A stretch of 64,000 nucleotides of DNA from contig JBBMOA010000002.1 in assembly GCA_037954235.1 (NCBI GenBank), positions 17,796,009-17,860,008 of the forward strand, given 5' to 3'. This DNA comes from Aulostomus chinensis (taxonomy: Eukaryota; Chordata; Actinopteri; Syngnathiformes; Aulostomidae). Below the pieces are notes generated by a model. The model was not told the origin of the DNA and made no database searches. It worked only from the letters and a program-made list of their open reading frames with translations. The translations under genes and the position numbers were made by a program. Of the stretch, positions 33,434 through 45,374 are shown piece by piece (position 1 is the stretch's first letter; each line of letters opens with the position of its first letter).

Positions 33434-34555
33434 AACTTTGTGGGAGGCCTCATTTATTTATTTCTTCCACTTTCTCCCTTGATTTCCTCTCATTCTTCCT
33501 CTGCTTGCATCAGCCTCTTCTCTTTGTGTCTACAACGTCATGTCTCCAGGCCGTCTCCCTCTCCCTCTCCCTCTTAGTCTCTCTCTCTCTCACCTCTTCT
33601 CCATCTCCATCTTCATCATCCCTCTCCATCTCTTTCCTCATCCCTCCCAGCTCTCCTCCAGCTTTCCACCACCCTTGCGTCTTTGCTTTCTCCAATCCGC
33701 CCTCCTCCACCAGGCTGCACAGCTGTGCAGAGGCAGATTAGTGTGTTAGTACCTGTGAGGCAGAGGCACGGCAAGCAGCATGCTAAAACCCAATCAGCTA
33801 ATGTTGATAAAGGAGGCGGGGTATGGACATCTGTTCACACAAAACACCAAACTCATTTGAATCACAAGATGAAATGACTCACATCTGCTGAATTGGAAAA
33901 TATCTTTTTGCCCTCTTTGTTTTAATTTGGGTGGAGGTGGGTGTACTCCAGCTGCCAGGGTTACGTGCTGAGTGACAGGCCTCTAGGAAAGCAGATTTCT
34001 ATATCTGTGTGAGCACAATTTTATGAGTGCATTTTTGATGCACATTTGTCTGGCAGGATGAACGCATTTGACAACGTGAACAAGAGCATTAAGTCTTTAA
34101 AATGAGCAGTGCATATGCGAGTCATAGCCTTCACCATGAAGAAGACAGAGGCAGGATTAAGTGAATCAAGTTAAAACTGGGGTGTGGTGATGCTGTCGTC
34201 TCCTCTCAGGAGCTTTGCTACTTCACACACTCCCAAGCCTGTAAACAGTAACAACTCAGAAAGATAGAAGAACCACATCCTCACCTAACCTCTCCTTCTC
34301 TCTCCATCATCTTCCTCACTCCACATCTGTAAAACACACACACGCACACATACCCCCGCTGTCTATGACCACTTACACAATTATTACTTAGAACAGAGTG
34401 TTTATGAGGCAAACCGAGGGAAAAAATAAATCGAATTCAGATTCTTGATGAAATTATTCTTTGACTAAAGGAATAAAAAGACCAATTTCAAATGATTTCC
34501 CCTTGTGTTCGTTGAAAAAGTACGATAACTCCTACACAAGAGATATCCAAAGATT
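33433..34555. other. unique non-coding stretch
   Basis: Pyrimidine-rich at 33470-33710, with low-complexity Ser/Pro/Leu frames. The block at 33995-34130 (cagatttctatatctgtgtg, acaattttatgagtgcattt) is regulatory-looking. Confidence 0.35.
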
Positions 34556-34559
34556 AGAA

Positions 34560-34765
34560 ATGGTTAATTCCACCTAAATAATTTTGATGGGGAATAATTT
34601 ATTGATTGCAGGGTCCAACATCCCGAGCATTTATTGCATCATATTTATGGTGTCGTAAATGGAGCATATGGAAGGCTTAACATTCAGTGAAAGATCATAT
34701 ATGAAATCTAATTTTACTAATGGCTGTCAGGCAGTATGTCCTTTAAGGTGAGACTATAGAGTCAC
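34560..34765. promoter_or_regulatory. candidate conserved non-coding element with HOX/CDX-like site
   Basis: The core gcatttattgcatcatattt is followed by tatggtGTCGTAAAtgg, where GTCGTAAA (34652-34659) fits posterior HOX/CDX binding. Then ctaattttactaatggctg. Unique and non-coding. Conservation untested. Confidence 0.32.
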
Positions 34766-34769
34766 ATAC

Positions 34770-35803
34770 AACTCGGATGAATGCAATGTTTTAATTAAAT
34801 CATTTTGTTAATCTACAGTTTTTAAGAACTTCCTCTCATCCTGCCCTCATGTTTCTCGCTTCTCTGTCTGTCCCGCCCTCATGTGATTCACCTATGTTTG
34901 ATTATACACCTGTGTGTCTCATCCTCATGTTTTGATGTGCATTTTTAAAGTATGCATCCGAAAAGATTGATAAAAATGACAAAATTTAAAAAAAAAAAAT
35001 AGCTCACTCAATTTTGCAGAAAAGTTTGTATGCTTGCTTCGTGGTTTACACAAATGCCCAAAATGGGAGATGGAATTCCCCATCAGAGAATAAACGGTGA
35101 TGGATCGAATGACTCATGTGACGGGCTCGCTTCTTCCTCTGCCAGCATCTTCTAGACAATCCCAAACTCTTTCACAGGATGCAACATGGCCGATACTAGC
35201 TGGTGCAAAAGAACAGCTACAACTACCCTTATTTGCTTGACAATTAAATGGAAAACCATTCTTCCCATCCAAATTTAATCTGCATGCTCCTGGTGTCGGT
35301 TTCTGTCTGGAAAAAACAAAACAAACAACCAAAAACCCACACATTTTTCCCAAATAAAGACATTTGAAGCTTTGTCTCTGAGTTGAGTATTTGTGTGAAC
35401 TTAACTTCACATATATACATAACTGCCGAATTCAAAATTCTAATTCATTTCAAAAACAGATTTGAACCCTAAATGTAAAAAATTGTCATTACACAGGCAA
35501 AGTTTCCTTTTGAAATGTATCCAGTAGATTGATGTTTCCACTGTCTTGACTGCAATCTATTTTCTATCCAAGCATACTTTTTGTCTGTTCTTGCAAGCAT
35601 AGAATGATCAACAGTTGTCTTCACAGCAGTGCGAAAAGCTTAATAATATTTTCATCTAAACATGATGATTTTGTTTGATGTGTGCAATGAGTCGGACCTT
35701 CTCAAGAAGGCGGAATCTGTGAGCTGCAGCAGATGTTAACTGGAATGTATCTGCAGATGCTTTTGTTCTTGAGTCATTTTATTGACAATAAACCTAATTG
35801 AAT

Positions 35804-35805
<2 letters not shown>
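34770..35805. other. AT-rich unique stretch
   Basis: An A-run lies at 34989-34999. Overlapping minus-strand frames at 35114-35435 have no domain that I recognise. Nothing else seen. Confidence 0.4.

Positions 35806-35851
<46 letters not shown>
35806..35851. repeat. (CA)n microsatellite
   Basis: Uninterrupted CA array of about 22 units. Confidence 0.96.
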
Positions 35852-35853
<2 letters not shown>

Positions 35854-36059
35854 CCAAAAATATAGAAGTAAGTAACAGTCTGAAATCAATCTATCAGAGT
35901 AACAATTCAGAAATCTGCATCTGAGTGGCATTACAGTGAAATATGCAACTTCATTGTTCCAGTCAATGAACCATTCAATGAAACACCAGAAGAAGCTCTC
36001 TGAATGAAAACGAATGAGTACAGGCTTGCAACGATTTTATTTATCTCAAGAACATCTAA

Positions 36060-36355
36060 CATCTAATTTTGTTGTTGTTGTTTGAGGATGCATTTGAAAT
36101 TCATCATGGTAGTGGATGTATTTGTCCGTTTTCTGATGGTCTATTTAATTGTGCTGTCTCCTTTGCACTCGCACAAGCTTGCGGCATGCGAATTTTCTTT
36201 GTACATGAACGGCGATTAACGCAACTCTGCCAATCACTATAATTTACATTAAATTTGAAATTAATTTCACACTTTTTTCATTCTGTAATTATGTCAACAG
36301 CTGCTGTGAAACAAAGCTGCACACATGAATTTTAATAGCTGTTTCTTTTAAATCC
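36060..36355. promoter_or_regulatory. candidate conserved non-coding element
   Basis: A long repeat-free block with ctatttaattgtgctg, gcatgcgaattttctttgta, ggcgattaacgc, aatttgaaattaatttcaca, tgtaattatgtcaacagctg and gaattttaatagctg segments. Homeodomain-like TAATT cores, a CAGCTG E-box and CTTTGT/ACAAAG SOX/TCF-like words are packed together. It is the longest block of this kind in the window. Confidence 0.32.
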
Positions 36356-37021
36356 CTCTGGACTTTGGAGAGAAAAACACACCATTATGTCAATATTTCT
36401 GTTATAATATTGCAAGAATTCAGCATTTGGGAGTGAAAATATAAAATTATAAAATCATCATCTGCTTCAGTCCCACAAAGTCTGAAATGGTCCCTGGATC
36501 CATCTGTTCCTTCATCTATCTATGAACCACCAAGCTTAAAATGAGTTCGGTCATTTTGGGAGGGATATGATTCAAGGACAAGAATTTTGTTTTTTTCATG
36601 CTTCACACCACAATGTTGTGTTATCTAACTTTTCAGATTTGGATCATAAGTATGAAAGGTAACTCCTCAAAAAGGTACAATTTAAAAATGTCAATGATGT
36701 CTAATTTGGTTAAGAAATATTCACATTAAAATGATCTCCTCCTCCTGGTTATGATCTCTAACCTGAGAGCTATTGAACCATTCACAGTACCTGCCGTTCT
36801 GTATTAGATGATAGAGGAGCATCATGCAGTGATGAGAGATTCAGCCGTTGCTCTTTATCTCCATGTCACTGTTAAAGCTTTAAAAATGGCCCCTGCTAGG
36901 CCCCCACACATCTGTGCATTAACAAACCCGGTCAGACCAGCCACAGCCCTCCCTGAATCTGCCTCCCTGCTGGGCTGGACACTTAAATGGTACCGCAGGT
37001 AGGAATACATCAACACAGAGG

Positions 37022-37024
<3 letters not shown>
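36356..37024. other. unique non-coding stretch
   Basis: The patch at 36830-36990 is GC-balanced with ggtcagaccagccacag. No supported frame. Confidence 0.35.

Positions 37025-37066
<42 letters not shown>
37025..37066. repeat. (GA)n microsatellite
   Basis: About 20 GA units in a purine-rich context. Confidence 0.96.
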
Positions 37067-37070
<4 letters not shown>

Positions 37071-39200
37071 GTGGAAGTTCAGAGGGGAACAGGGAGAGAA
37101 TGAAAGAGAGATTGTGAAAAACGTCAGATTGAGAGGTGGGATCAAGAGGGCAGGATTGAAGCGGTCGAGCTTTCATCTCCACACAGCAGGCGCTCACCAG
37201 CACCAGCCCTGCAATTACATAGCCATTTAGGACAGATTCAGACAGAGAGACGCCCCAGCCCCCTGAAAGCTCTCGACCAGGGTCTTAAGCTGTACAGCCG
37301 GCAGCTTAAACCAAGCTCCCTCCAGAACACATGTTAGATGAAGATGACTTCCATCGAGTTCACATTAATACTGGTGAAGCTGGGAAGTTTGCTTTGGTCT
37401 ACATTGAATCCAAAGTTTTCTGTCAAGAAATCCGGATTTTTGGAAGTGTTCACTAAGTTTTTTTTTATGAACCAGAACAAGTGGAACCCTTTTGAAATTG
37501 TAAGACCAGAGGAGTCACATTTCCAACTTTAGAACACAACTAAAAGGCCACTGAATAAACCTTGCTCTCTAATCCGTGTTTTAATCTTAATCAGACTGCA
37601 TTATGTGAATTAAGTTTATCTGATCAGACAAGAAATTGGCTATGTCACAGGTCAAAGGAAACCCCACTGCTGGATGGGATTTCCTGATTTGTAATTTACT
37701 AAAGAAAGCTTGCTGAGCTTTTACTGGAGCTCAGGTGAGCTCTGATATGTTTAGCAAGCCTCTTGATAATTGTTTGAAATGTAGAAAAATTCTCTTTGTC
37801 AGTACTGAAATTAACTGCACCCAGGTAGCATTAATACACAATATGGCACTTCACTTTACTGCCGTTTGCTGCCTGAAACCCTAGTTTAAAGTTACAGCAC
37901 ATATAAACTAACATAAATTCTCTCCACACTAATCACGTAATTAAGGGCAAATTAATGCGAGGACAGCAAAAAAGACACAAAAACCCTGCTACTCTAAATA
38001 TGGAATACTTAGATATGAAAACCAAGGAAACATACATTTACATTACAACCATTCACACAAGAACGGTGAGAAGAGGTGAACAAAGGTGTGAGAAGTCAGT
38101 TCTGTCTCTCCTCTGACCGCAGCGGTGGTGAAGTCAGTGCACATGAACAAGCAGCAAAGCTCATAAAAAGCAGCTGATCAGGGCTCAGATGATCGTTATC
38201 TATTGGCGACTGGAACAACATGGCGGGCTGTGTGGTTGTGATTGTGAAGCGGTGAAACGTTTGTCCGTGGAACTACAATGTATCGTTTTGACAACAGCCT
38301 GAGACGACCGTCCTGTGTCATGTGTTGGACGTTTGCTGCTGTCAAAATTGGGAAATGGAGCTTGTGTTGCAGGCAACATGGAGGGAGGTTGACATTGCTC
38401 ATTTACATCAATTACCAACATTGAAAATCAGCAGTGTCCATTTAAACAGCTATCAGTTAAACAGTTACAGAGTTATCATCCATCGTCTGCTTGGCGCAAG
38501 ACTAATTTGACACCTGCTCCCTTTGTGTTTAAATATAAGGAATCTCCATGTTTGCTGTGTCTGTGATTACATCCACAAGTAAATATGGAGGATTTGGTTG
38601 GTTTTGTCCTCCTGCAAAACAGGAATAACTAGTCTTGTCTCCTTCTAACTGTCAATCAAATAATACAATTTAGAAATGTTGCAAAATCAGAAATTCAAAT
38701 AAAGCATGTTTGGATGCTCTAAGGCATGAATTAACAGCTCTTGTATTCATTATTCCCTGCAGGTTCTTTCTCCTCTCCTCTTCTGTTGTTCTGCTATTCC
38801 TGCTTGAAGTATGCGAAATGGTTTTATTTCTTTGTTCAGCTTTAACTTTTCTCCACCTGGAGGGGGGAGAGGGTGTAAAGTGGCAGTGACATATGAGATG
38901 GACGGAAAGATGAAAACTTGCCCTTGATATCAAGAGGTTTTCAAGGTAGGGAAAAGGGAAGGGGGTGGGTTTGCTACAACAGTGGGAGGCACAGAAATGT
39001 TGAGAGAGACAGAAGGATAAGAAAGTCTGATAAGATATAAGTGGATGAGGGGAGTGATGGAGGTAAAAAGGAGGGGGGCAAGCTAACGGAGTGATGGGAG
39101 GATAGGGACAGGATCTGCTGCTGTAAAGGTCACCAGCCTCCCCTGTGAGGTTGAGTGGTATTTGAACCTCACTGCTGTGGTTACAATGTCTATTCACTGG
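37067..39200. other. unique non-coding stretch
   Basis: About 2.1 kb. The minus-strand frame at 38670-39272 (200 codons) runs through purine-rich DNA and a TG array; its Pro/His/Thr content reflects composition. No exon or element recognised. Confidence 0.4.
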
Positions 39201-39201
39201 T

Positions 39202-39261
39202 GTGTGCGTGTGTGTGTGTTTGCATGTGTGTGTGTGTGTGTGTGGGGGGGGGGGGGGCGGG
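39202..39261. repeat. (TG)n microsatellite ending in poly-G
   Basis: TG units interrupted by tttgca, followed by a G-run with one C from 39243. Confidence 0.92.
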
Positions 39262-39712
39262 GGATTATGCACTTTGGTGTAAGTGTGTACTTTTGTACAG
39301 CCAGGGACACAGACCAGAACTGTGACTAATTGTCTGTGACAAATAAACAGGATCTGTTGCTGTGCTGACCATTATTGGAGGGAGAATATTGAAAGTATGA
39401 GCCACATCAATTTTACAAAAACAAATAACTAAAAAAAAAATACACCCACAGCACTTTCAGAGGGGTGCAGAATTAAAGTCTATATTTACCAGAAAAACAG
39501 ATCCATCTTTATTGTGATTGCAGGTGTCACAGGTACAAGGCAACAGAATGCAGATCTCATCTAACAAGAAGTGCATAAGCAGTAACTGGAGAATAAATAA
39601 TACAGAGTATAGAACGATATCCAAATATGTTTGCATATGAATGTCTATTGCTGCAGTTATGTAGAGGCCATGACTTTAGTTTATTGTGTATATAATCATG
39701 CACTGTGTGCGG
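39262..39712. other. unique non-coding stretch
   Basis: AT-rich, with an A-run near 39431. Nothing recognised. Confidence 0.4.
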
Positions 39713-39797
39713 TGGTAAATGGTAAATGGACATCATTTTATATGGCACTTCGACCTTAGCGGCACTCAAAGCACTTTACAGTATCATCTCATTCACC

Positions 39798-39801
<4 letters not shown>

Positions 39802-39878
<77 letters not shown>
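39802..39878. repeat. (CA)n microsatellite within SINE family B
   Basis: An array of about 38 units grown at the cattcacaca position of the SINE body, which is a short CA-rich word in other fish copies. Confidence 0.97.
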
Positions 39879-39880
<2 letters not shown>

Positions 39881-40147
39881 ATGAAGGAGGCTGCCATGCA
39901 AGGCACCAACCTGCTCATCAGGAGCAATTATGGGTCCAGTATCTTGCTCAAGGACACTTCAACATGGTCACTGGTAGGGGTGTTACAAAATTTTCGCGTC
40001 ACGAAATTTAGCGAAATACAAAATGACGAAATAAAATTCAAAGATGCACGAAATAAAAATCAATGTAAAAAAAAAAAAAGCCTCACTGATGATAACACTG
40101 ATGATTTTTGACCAAATATTACAAGAAGAAGAACTCTGTAACAACAC

Positions 40148-40202
40148 CGAAGAAGAAGAAGAAGAAGAAGAAGAAGAAGAAGAAGAAGAAGAAGAAGAAG
40201 AA
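40148..40202. repeat. (GAA)n trinucleotide microsatellite
   Basis: About 18 AAG/GAA units inside the hAT element, encoding a glutamate run in one frame. Confidence 0.97.
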
Positions 40203-40411
40203 TGGGGGAAGACGAGGTCGAACAAGTAGCGGACGCTCCTTCATCAAACAAATCAGTTGTGTGGACTTATACTGGCTGTAAAAGACCAGGCAACGGCGAG
40301 ACGGTGGTGGATAAAACAAAAACCATGTGCAAACTATGTGGGTACACAACCCCGTACACTGCGGCGAGCACTGCTAGCATGATAGAAGGATTAGCACGCG
40401 TTGAAGGCTAA
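40202..40411 (+). pseudogene. truncated hAT transposase N-terminus (BED zinc finger remnant)
   Basis: The 69-residue frame contains SVVWTYTGC, then MCKLCGYTTPY at about residues 45-57. This follows the BED finger pattern of hAT transposases and ZBED proteins: an aromatic SxVW start, then C-x2-C, then Y-x-NTSNM-x2-H-L-x-R-x-H. The cysteines remain, but the two histidine positions read Gly and Glu (SMIEGLARVEG), so the finger could not bind zinc, and a stop follows. No catalytic DDE region or dimerisation domain is present. The upstream GAA repeat could extend the frame as polyglutamate. The assignment rests on motif spacing and on the location inside a hAT element. Confidence 0.6.
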
Positions 40412-40884
40412 ATGTTAAAGTTCGCTGAGGTCAGACATGCTAGATCTAGATTGGACTGCAGCCCTGAGGATTGTTGAATATTTGTTTTCCTTTTCATTCA
40501 AGAATGTAGTTGTCCTCATTGTTTACAACAGCAAAGCACTTTTTAACTGAAATTTTATCTTTGTATTTTCATTGTAGTCTAAATAAGGGAAAATACAAAC
40601 ATTTTGTTTTTTCAAAGCAAAGAGCATTTTATTTTGTACTGATGCAGCAAAACTTGTATGTCTTCACATTAAGGACGGAAATAAAGAATAGTTGATTATT
40701 GCATTTCTGATTTTCTTTAATCTTTATTTCGTATTGTGAGTATTTTGTATCGTGACCCCTGTTTCGTATTGTTTTGTGAGTTGACTATTTCGTTGCACCC
40801 CTGGTCACCGGGGTTGAGGATCGAACCAGTGACCCTTCGGTTGCTAGATGACCACTCTACCCCTGGGCCATGCCACCCACGGGT

Positions 40885-42135
40885 GGTGCAAATTGGGATT
40901 ATTAGAGGGATTATACAGTATGAATACAAGCGGAATCAGAATGATTCAAACTTATAAATTTAAGTATAAATGTACATGAACGTTTAACGATTAAATTACA
41001 GAATGCAGTTCTGTCCCTCGAGCTATGTCCCACCATTCATCCAGCTTTGGATCACTGGTGTCACAAGAATACGCAGGAAAACTTCTCAGGCTTCAAGTTA
41101 AGCATTTGTGTCGAACCAATCGGTATCCTTTGATGAGCGATGGCCGTGGCTTATGAATAACAGCAAGACATTCGTGGAAACCAACAATGGTGGTTCCTGA
41201 GGAGGTTAGTTTAGATGCTGCCACTACATCCATTTGATCAGAACTGGAGAGAAGTTGATTTGATCGATTGGCACTTGATGGACAGATGGTTCATCCAATC
41301 ACCTGCCAGATATTTTCCAATTCGGTTTGATAGGTGACTTTTCAGATGATTCTGTGAAACAAACCACCTGGTGCATTAGTAGCTTCGGAGTAGGAGTATC
41401 ATACGTGTCTTTCTCCCCAGGCAAATACTTCTCTCTTTAAAAGTCCCCAAATTCATTCATATGGGGACTTTCATTCAGATCAGATGCCAACACCAACTCT
41501 TTTAATTAAAGGAGTAGTGTATAAACGTCACACGTCTTGAACCAGATAATCTATAAAATACACCGTTTTAAGTATTGTGTTACTTTCTATCTAATTTAAT
41601 TCTTAACATTTAACTCTTATTATTCCAGGGTCCAAACAGTGATAGAGGAGACTTGTTGTTCAGCTTCCTCCTCATGCTTTCAAGTTCTTAATATTTTTCT
41701 TTTAAAAGATGAGAGAGAGTCCAAAGAGAAAACATAGAATTCAACGTGTCTGTCTGGCCTTTTAGGTGGTTGTTGTTATTTTTTTTCTTTTTGTGTGTGT
41801 TATTTTGTTTGCATGCGAACTCATGTTGAATCCATGACGGATTCAAGTAAAAGTTTTCCTCAGCAGCCGCACTAGAGGACTGTTAATGATGTCAAATTGT
41901 CGGTTAATATTAACCACCTCAGGATGGGGTTAATATATAATAAAATACATGTGTCACGTACAAAACATGAAAGCAACAATGAGAGTTTTTGGGTCAATTT
42001 TTATAATGTAATATTTTCAAGAAATGAATTATATGTGTGTCTTATTTTGGTCTTTGCCTGTTCATTTACCTTCACTTCAATCATTGACTTCCAGGCGAGA
42101 TCATGATGGAATGATGAAACCCACCAATGTGATCA
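40885..42135. other. unique non-coding stretch
   Basis: No repeat family recognised. Short frames without domains. T-runs near 41779. Confidence 0.4.
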
Positions 42136-42168
42136 TAGAGGAGGAGGAGGAGGAGGAGGAGGAGGAGG
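42136..42168. repeat. (GAG)n trinucleotide microsatellite
   Basis: About ten GAG/GGA units. A short frame here reads a glutamate run. Confidence 0.96.
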
Positions 42169-42278
42169 CCATTGTTCTTGGTACTTTTCTCTGTGAAAGT
42201 AAGTGTAACTAATTTTGAGAGACGTGAAGAGCGTGGCTTATGGGTGCACGCGTTTACTGTGCTAGTGTATGTGCATGC

Positions 42279-42320
42279 GTGTGTGTGTGTGTGCTTGTGT
42301 GTGTGTGTGTGTGTGTGTGT
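42279..42320. repeat. (TG)n microsatellite, imperfect
   Basis: TG units with one ctt interruption. Confidence 0.93.
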
Positions 42321-42644
42321 CTGAGAGCATCAGACAGCAATAAGAGTGAGAAAGCAGCAGGGGGCCTGGAGAAGATGTTTAAAGCCAGTGTGATCTTGAT
42401 GAAGCGAGACAAGGAGGGAGGGCAGAGGAGGGCACAGTCATTATCACCTGGGCTTTGCTCCTGTGAGCCGACTCACCATCAGCGACTCATTTTCTTACTC
42501 TGCCAATCAATAGATCTTTGGTGTGATTGGTTACGATTGAGTCTTCAAGTGCAGCGGGTGGCTGTGGAGAACTTGATGACCTGTTCGTTTCATCAACTGA
42601 CCTCACATCAATACTCCTCTGCCTCTCACATACATAGAAAAACA
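42321..42644. other. unique non-coding stretch
   Basis: Lies between two TG arrays. The open frame across it begins and ends in TG translation, and its middle has no recognisable domain. Confidence 0.35.

Positions 42645-42699
<55 letters not shown>
42645..42699. repeat. (TG)n microsatellite
   Basis: Uninterrupted TG array of about 27 units. Confidence 0.97.
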
Positions 42700-42701
<2 letters not shown>

Positions 42702-45374
42702 AAAGAGGAAGAGGAACATGAGGGAATAACATAATACAATCTGTTGTAAAATCTTCTCTGTTTACTTCCGTTTTTAACTATGAGATAGTCAATAACAACC
42801 TGCAATTCTCTGTCGTGCTCAAATCCCCTGATGTTCCTATTGTGAGGTTGGCAAACCAAAACAGAGAGCAATCATGTTTCTACTGGCTGATGAAGAATAG
42901 AAAAGTTTGATGAAATTTGTGGCATTCTAAACAAAACTATGTTTTTTGGCTTGTTTCAAATTACGATTGTGATTAAATGAATGTATTTGGAGCTGGAAAA
43001 CCTCTTTGACACGATGGAACTCAACAGTCAGGGAGATCATTCCAGAGTGAAGGCTTCTGATAGCAAAAGACCTTAAAGCACGTTGACCTCTTTCTGAATC
43101 TGAGGACAGAGAAGATCCTTGAGGACAGAGAGCACAGTGCCCCATCCCATAGAAACGTGAAAGAACCACAAAATGATCTCATTGCATGGTGGTGGCATAA
43201 CATGTTCCATGACAGCACCATGGAAACATTGCAGATTTAAATTCTGTGTCTGATCTTCTTGTTGAGGATACCAGACTCAAAATCCCCATTTAAACACTGT
43301 TGTACGAGGTTCAGCAATTAATGTTCATTTGTTGGTTCTTCACTTCTTCACAGCTTCTCGAAATGACATTTACCACTGGAAAATAAAGTTTTCAGAGAGG
43401 ACAGGATCTGAGAAGGTCCAAGAGGTAAAAAACAGGACCTGTCCAACAGGACATGCCTAGTCAAGATTTTGTATGTGATCAGATGCACCGTTGAGTCTTA
43501 AATTAGTTAACAGGAAGATGAAGGGAAGCTAAAACAGTATTCTGGTCCAGTTTTTTTTGGCATTCACAATCTTCTGAAGGCTTTAAAGTGGCAGAAAGTT
43601 GCAATTCTAACAACCAAATTCTTCAACAAGTACTACTATCACTGCATCAGAACACAGGCTCTGAGATCTGTCGTGTGGGTGAAATGGCTCTCTTTCAGCT
43701 TAATTTGATACAAAGGCAAGATTTTAATTTGCTCTTAAAGGGAGAACTTGATCAAATTGGTGTCTATATGTTCAACCACCATCCACCACAATTTCACCAG
43801 AATTTAAAGGAATTTACATGACATTCAATTATTAACATCATGCAAGCAGGCCTCTAATTTACTAATTAGAGCTGAGTGAGTATCAATCACAAAGAGAAGG
43901 AAATTTCCAAGACTGAGTAATTTCACCAAGAGGTGACATGTTAAGAAAAAAAGAAAAAAAAAACAAAAAACGAAAGCTGTTTTACACATCCTATAAAGGA
44001 TACAACGGGCTTCTGAAACGTAAGATGTTAACCACAAGAGAGACAAAATGATGTGATTAATGGTGCCACAAGCAGCAAAGAGTCACTGTATGGAAAAAAA
44101 GCTTTACTCTTAAAACCGTTGTGGTGTTATTTCAATATCTGATCAGGTCAAGGGTGAATTCTCCCGAGACAGTAACCTCTTGGAAGACGATCGTCTGTGA
44201 TTTCTTGCCTTCTCGCTATTTTTTTTCTGTAGAGCTTAATACAACCCACTCATGTGGATCTGAAGAAAGGGGAAACCAGTTCAACAGAGAGGCGAGCAGA
44301 TTCAATGAAAGCAACTGAAAAACAAGTTGAGATAGGATGACAAGGACTCACAGAGAGAGGGAGAGCGGGGGGACAGGGTGCATGGAGGAAACAGGAGGGA
44401 GGTAGGAGGAGGAGTTGATAGTTTGAGGGGTCGAGCACCACCTGGTATTCCTTTACAACCAAGGAAAATGTCTAGAGAAATGATAATAAAATAGAGAGAA
44501 GTCGTGGAGCCTTCTGTTGCTGACAGGAGCTGTGTATGTGCCCTGCGAGAGGCGCGTGTGTGTGATGAATAATTCATGGCTGTTCATTAAGGAGAGAAAG
44601 TGTGAGTGAGTGATTGTGTATTGGTTGGTGTGTGTATGTGTGCACCCTTCGTCGCTCTGCGCCACGTCGCCTGCCTTGTGGCTGCCATCTGGCTTCACGC
44701 CATCAGAGTGCCACCCTCCACAGCTCTCGCTCTTGCAAACATGACAGGAGAGGAGAGACTGTGAAAGGGTGTGGGTGTGTGGGTAAGGGTGATGGCGAGG
44801 GGGGGCAGAGGGGTGGTCTGATACTGGTTTGAGGGGTAGCATATATGAAGAGGAGGGAAGGGGACAGAGCCTCAAGATAACTTCTCACTTTCACTGATAT
44901 TATGTGACGTCCACAGTCTGGTGGAGAAAGATGTGAGCTATGATGACAGTCCATCAAGTTTGATGCAAAGTGATTCACCGTTATGTCAGCTAACATGGAC
45001 CTCTTCTTCACTTTCACTCTACTTCCTCAAATCTTTCACTGACAAGACATGTTTGGTATGAACCTGCTGTTTTCAAATAACATTTCAAACTCATGGCAAA
45101 GGTGAATGTTCCAATCCAGTTTTTCCTGATTTAGCTGTTGCCAAGAAGAGGAGGTGTGGAAATACACTGCCTCTTCCTCTGGTCTGAGCTCTGTCAGGAG
45201 CCAAGTGAACCTGTCACAGGAATTGCGGTCTTCATCGCTGGAATACAATATGTGCACTGTGGGTGAGGACATAGAATAAATGGTTTTGCGTAACGATGAT
45301 AAATCGGGCTTTACTAGCAGGCTACAGCACTAGGATGGTATCGCTGGTACTGCACGATGTTCACGCTAACAAAT
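42700..45374. other. mostly unique non-coding stretch
   Basis: The segment at 43010-43170 (gggagatcattccagagtga, gacagagaagatcct, gaggacagagagcacagtgc) recalls a decayed LINE-associated repeat of fish, but I cannot align it. The GC-richer block at 44636-44760 and the minus-strand frame at 45036-45272 have no recognised protein. Confidence 0.3.

Larger units (their letters stand above)
39975..40803 (+). mobile_element. hAT-type element with BED-finger remnant, nested in SINE B
   Basis: Ends are taggggtgttac and, read inward from the right, caggggtgcaacgaaa, a hAT-type terminal inverted repeat. The 8-bp target duplication with one mismatch is gtcactgg at 39967-39974 and gtcaccgg at 40804-40811. 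The interior has a (GAA)n tract and a 69-codon frame with a BED-like domain. At 829 bp it cannot encode a full transposase and must be an internal-deletion derivative. Subterminal DNA repeats tttcgtatt / tacgaaat words, possible transposase-binding sites. Confidence 0.83.
39714..40884 (-). mobile_element. tRNA-derived SINE, family B, split by a hAT element
   Basis: Read on the minus strand, the head at 40884-40812 has an A box TGGCCCAGGGG (plus 40860-40870) and a B box GGTTCGATCCT (plus 40817-40827), 32 bases apart. After the hAT insertion the body continues (gtgtccttgagcaagatact, attgctcctgatgagcaggt, ccttgcatggcagcc, gtaaagtgctttgagtgccg) and ends at about 39714 in ccatttaccatttacc. A CA array lies in the body at 39802-39878. 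The same order is found at 54108-54260. No clear target duplication was identified for the SINE itself. Confidence 0.82.

Noticed and set aside
38670..39272. 200-codon minus-strand open frame
   Set aside because: It runs through a TG/G-run and purine-rich DNA. Composition explains the low stop density, and no domain is visible.
40817..40870. Possible minus-strand tRNA gene
   Set aside because: A and B boxes belong to the family B SINE head, which recurs at 54.1 kb.
43000..43480. Possible LINE-derived repeat
   Set aside because: Only a vague resemblance to known fish repeats. No reverse-transcriptase motif could be read in any frame.
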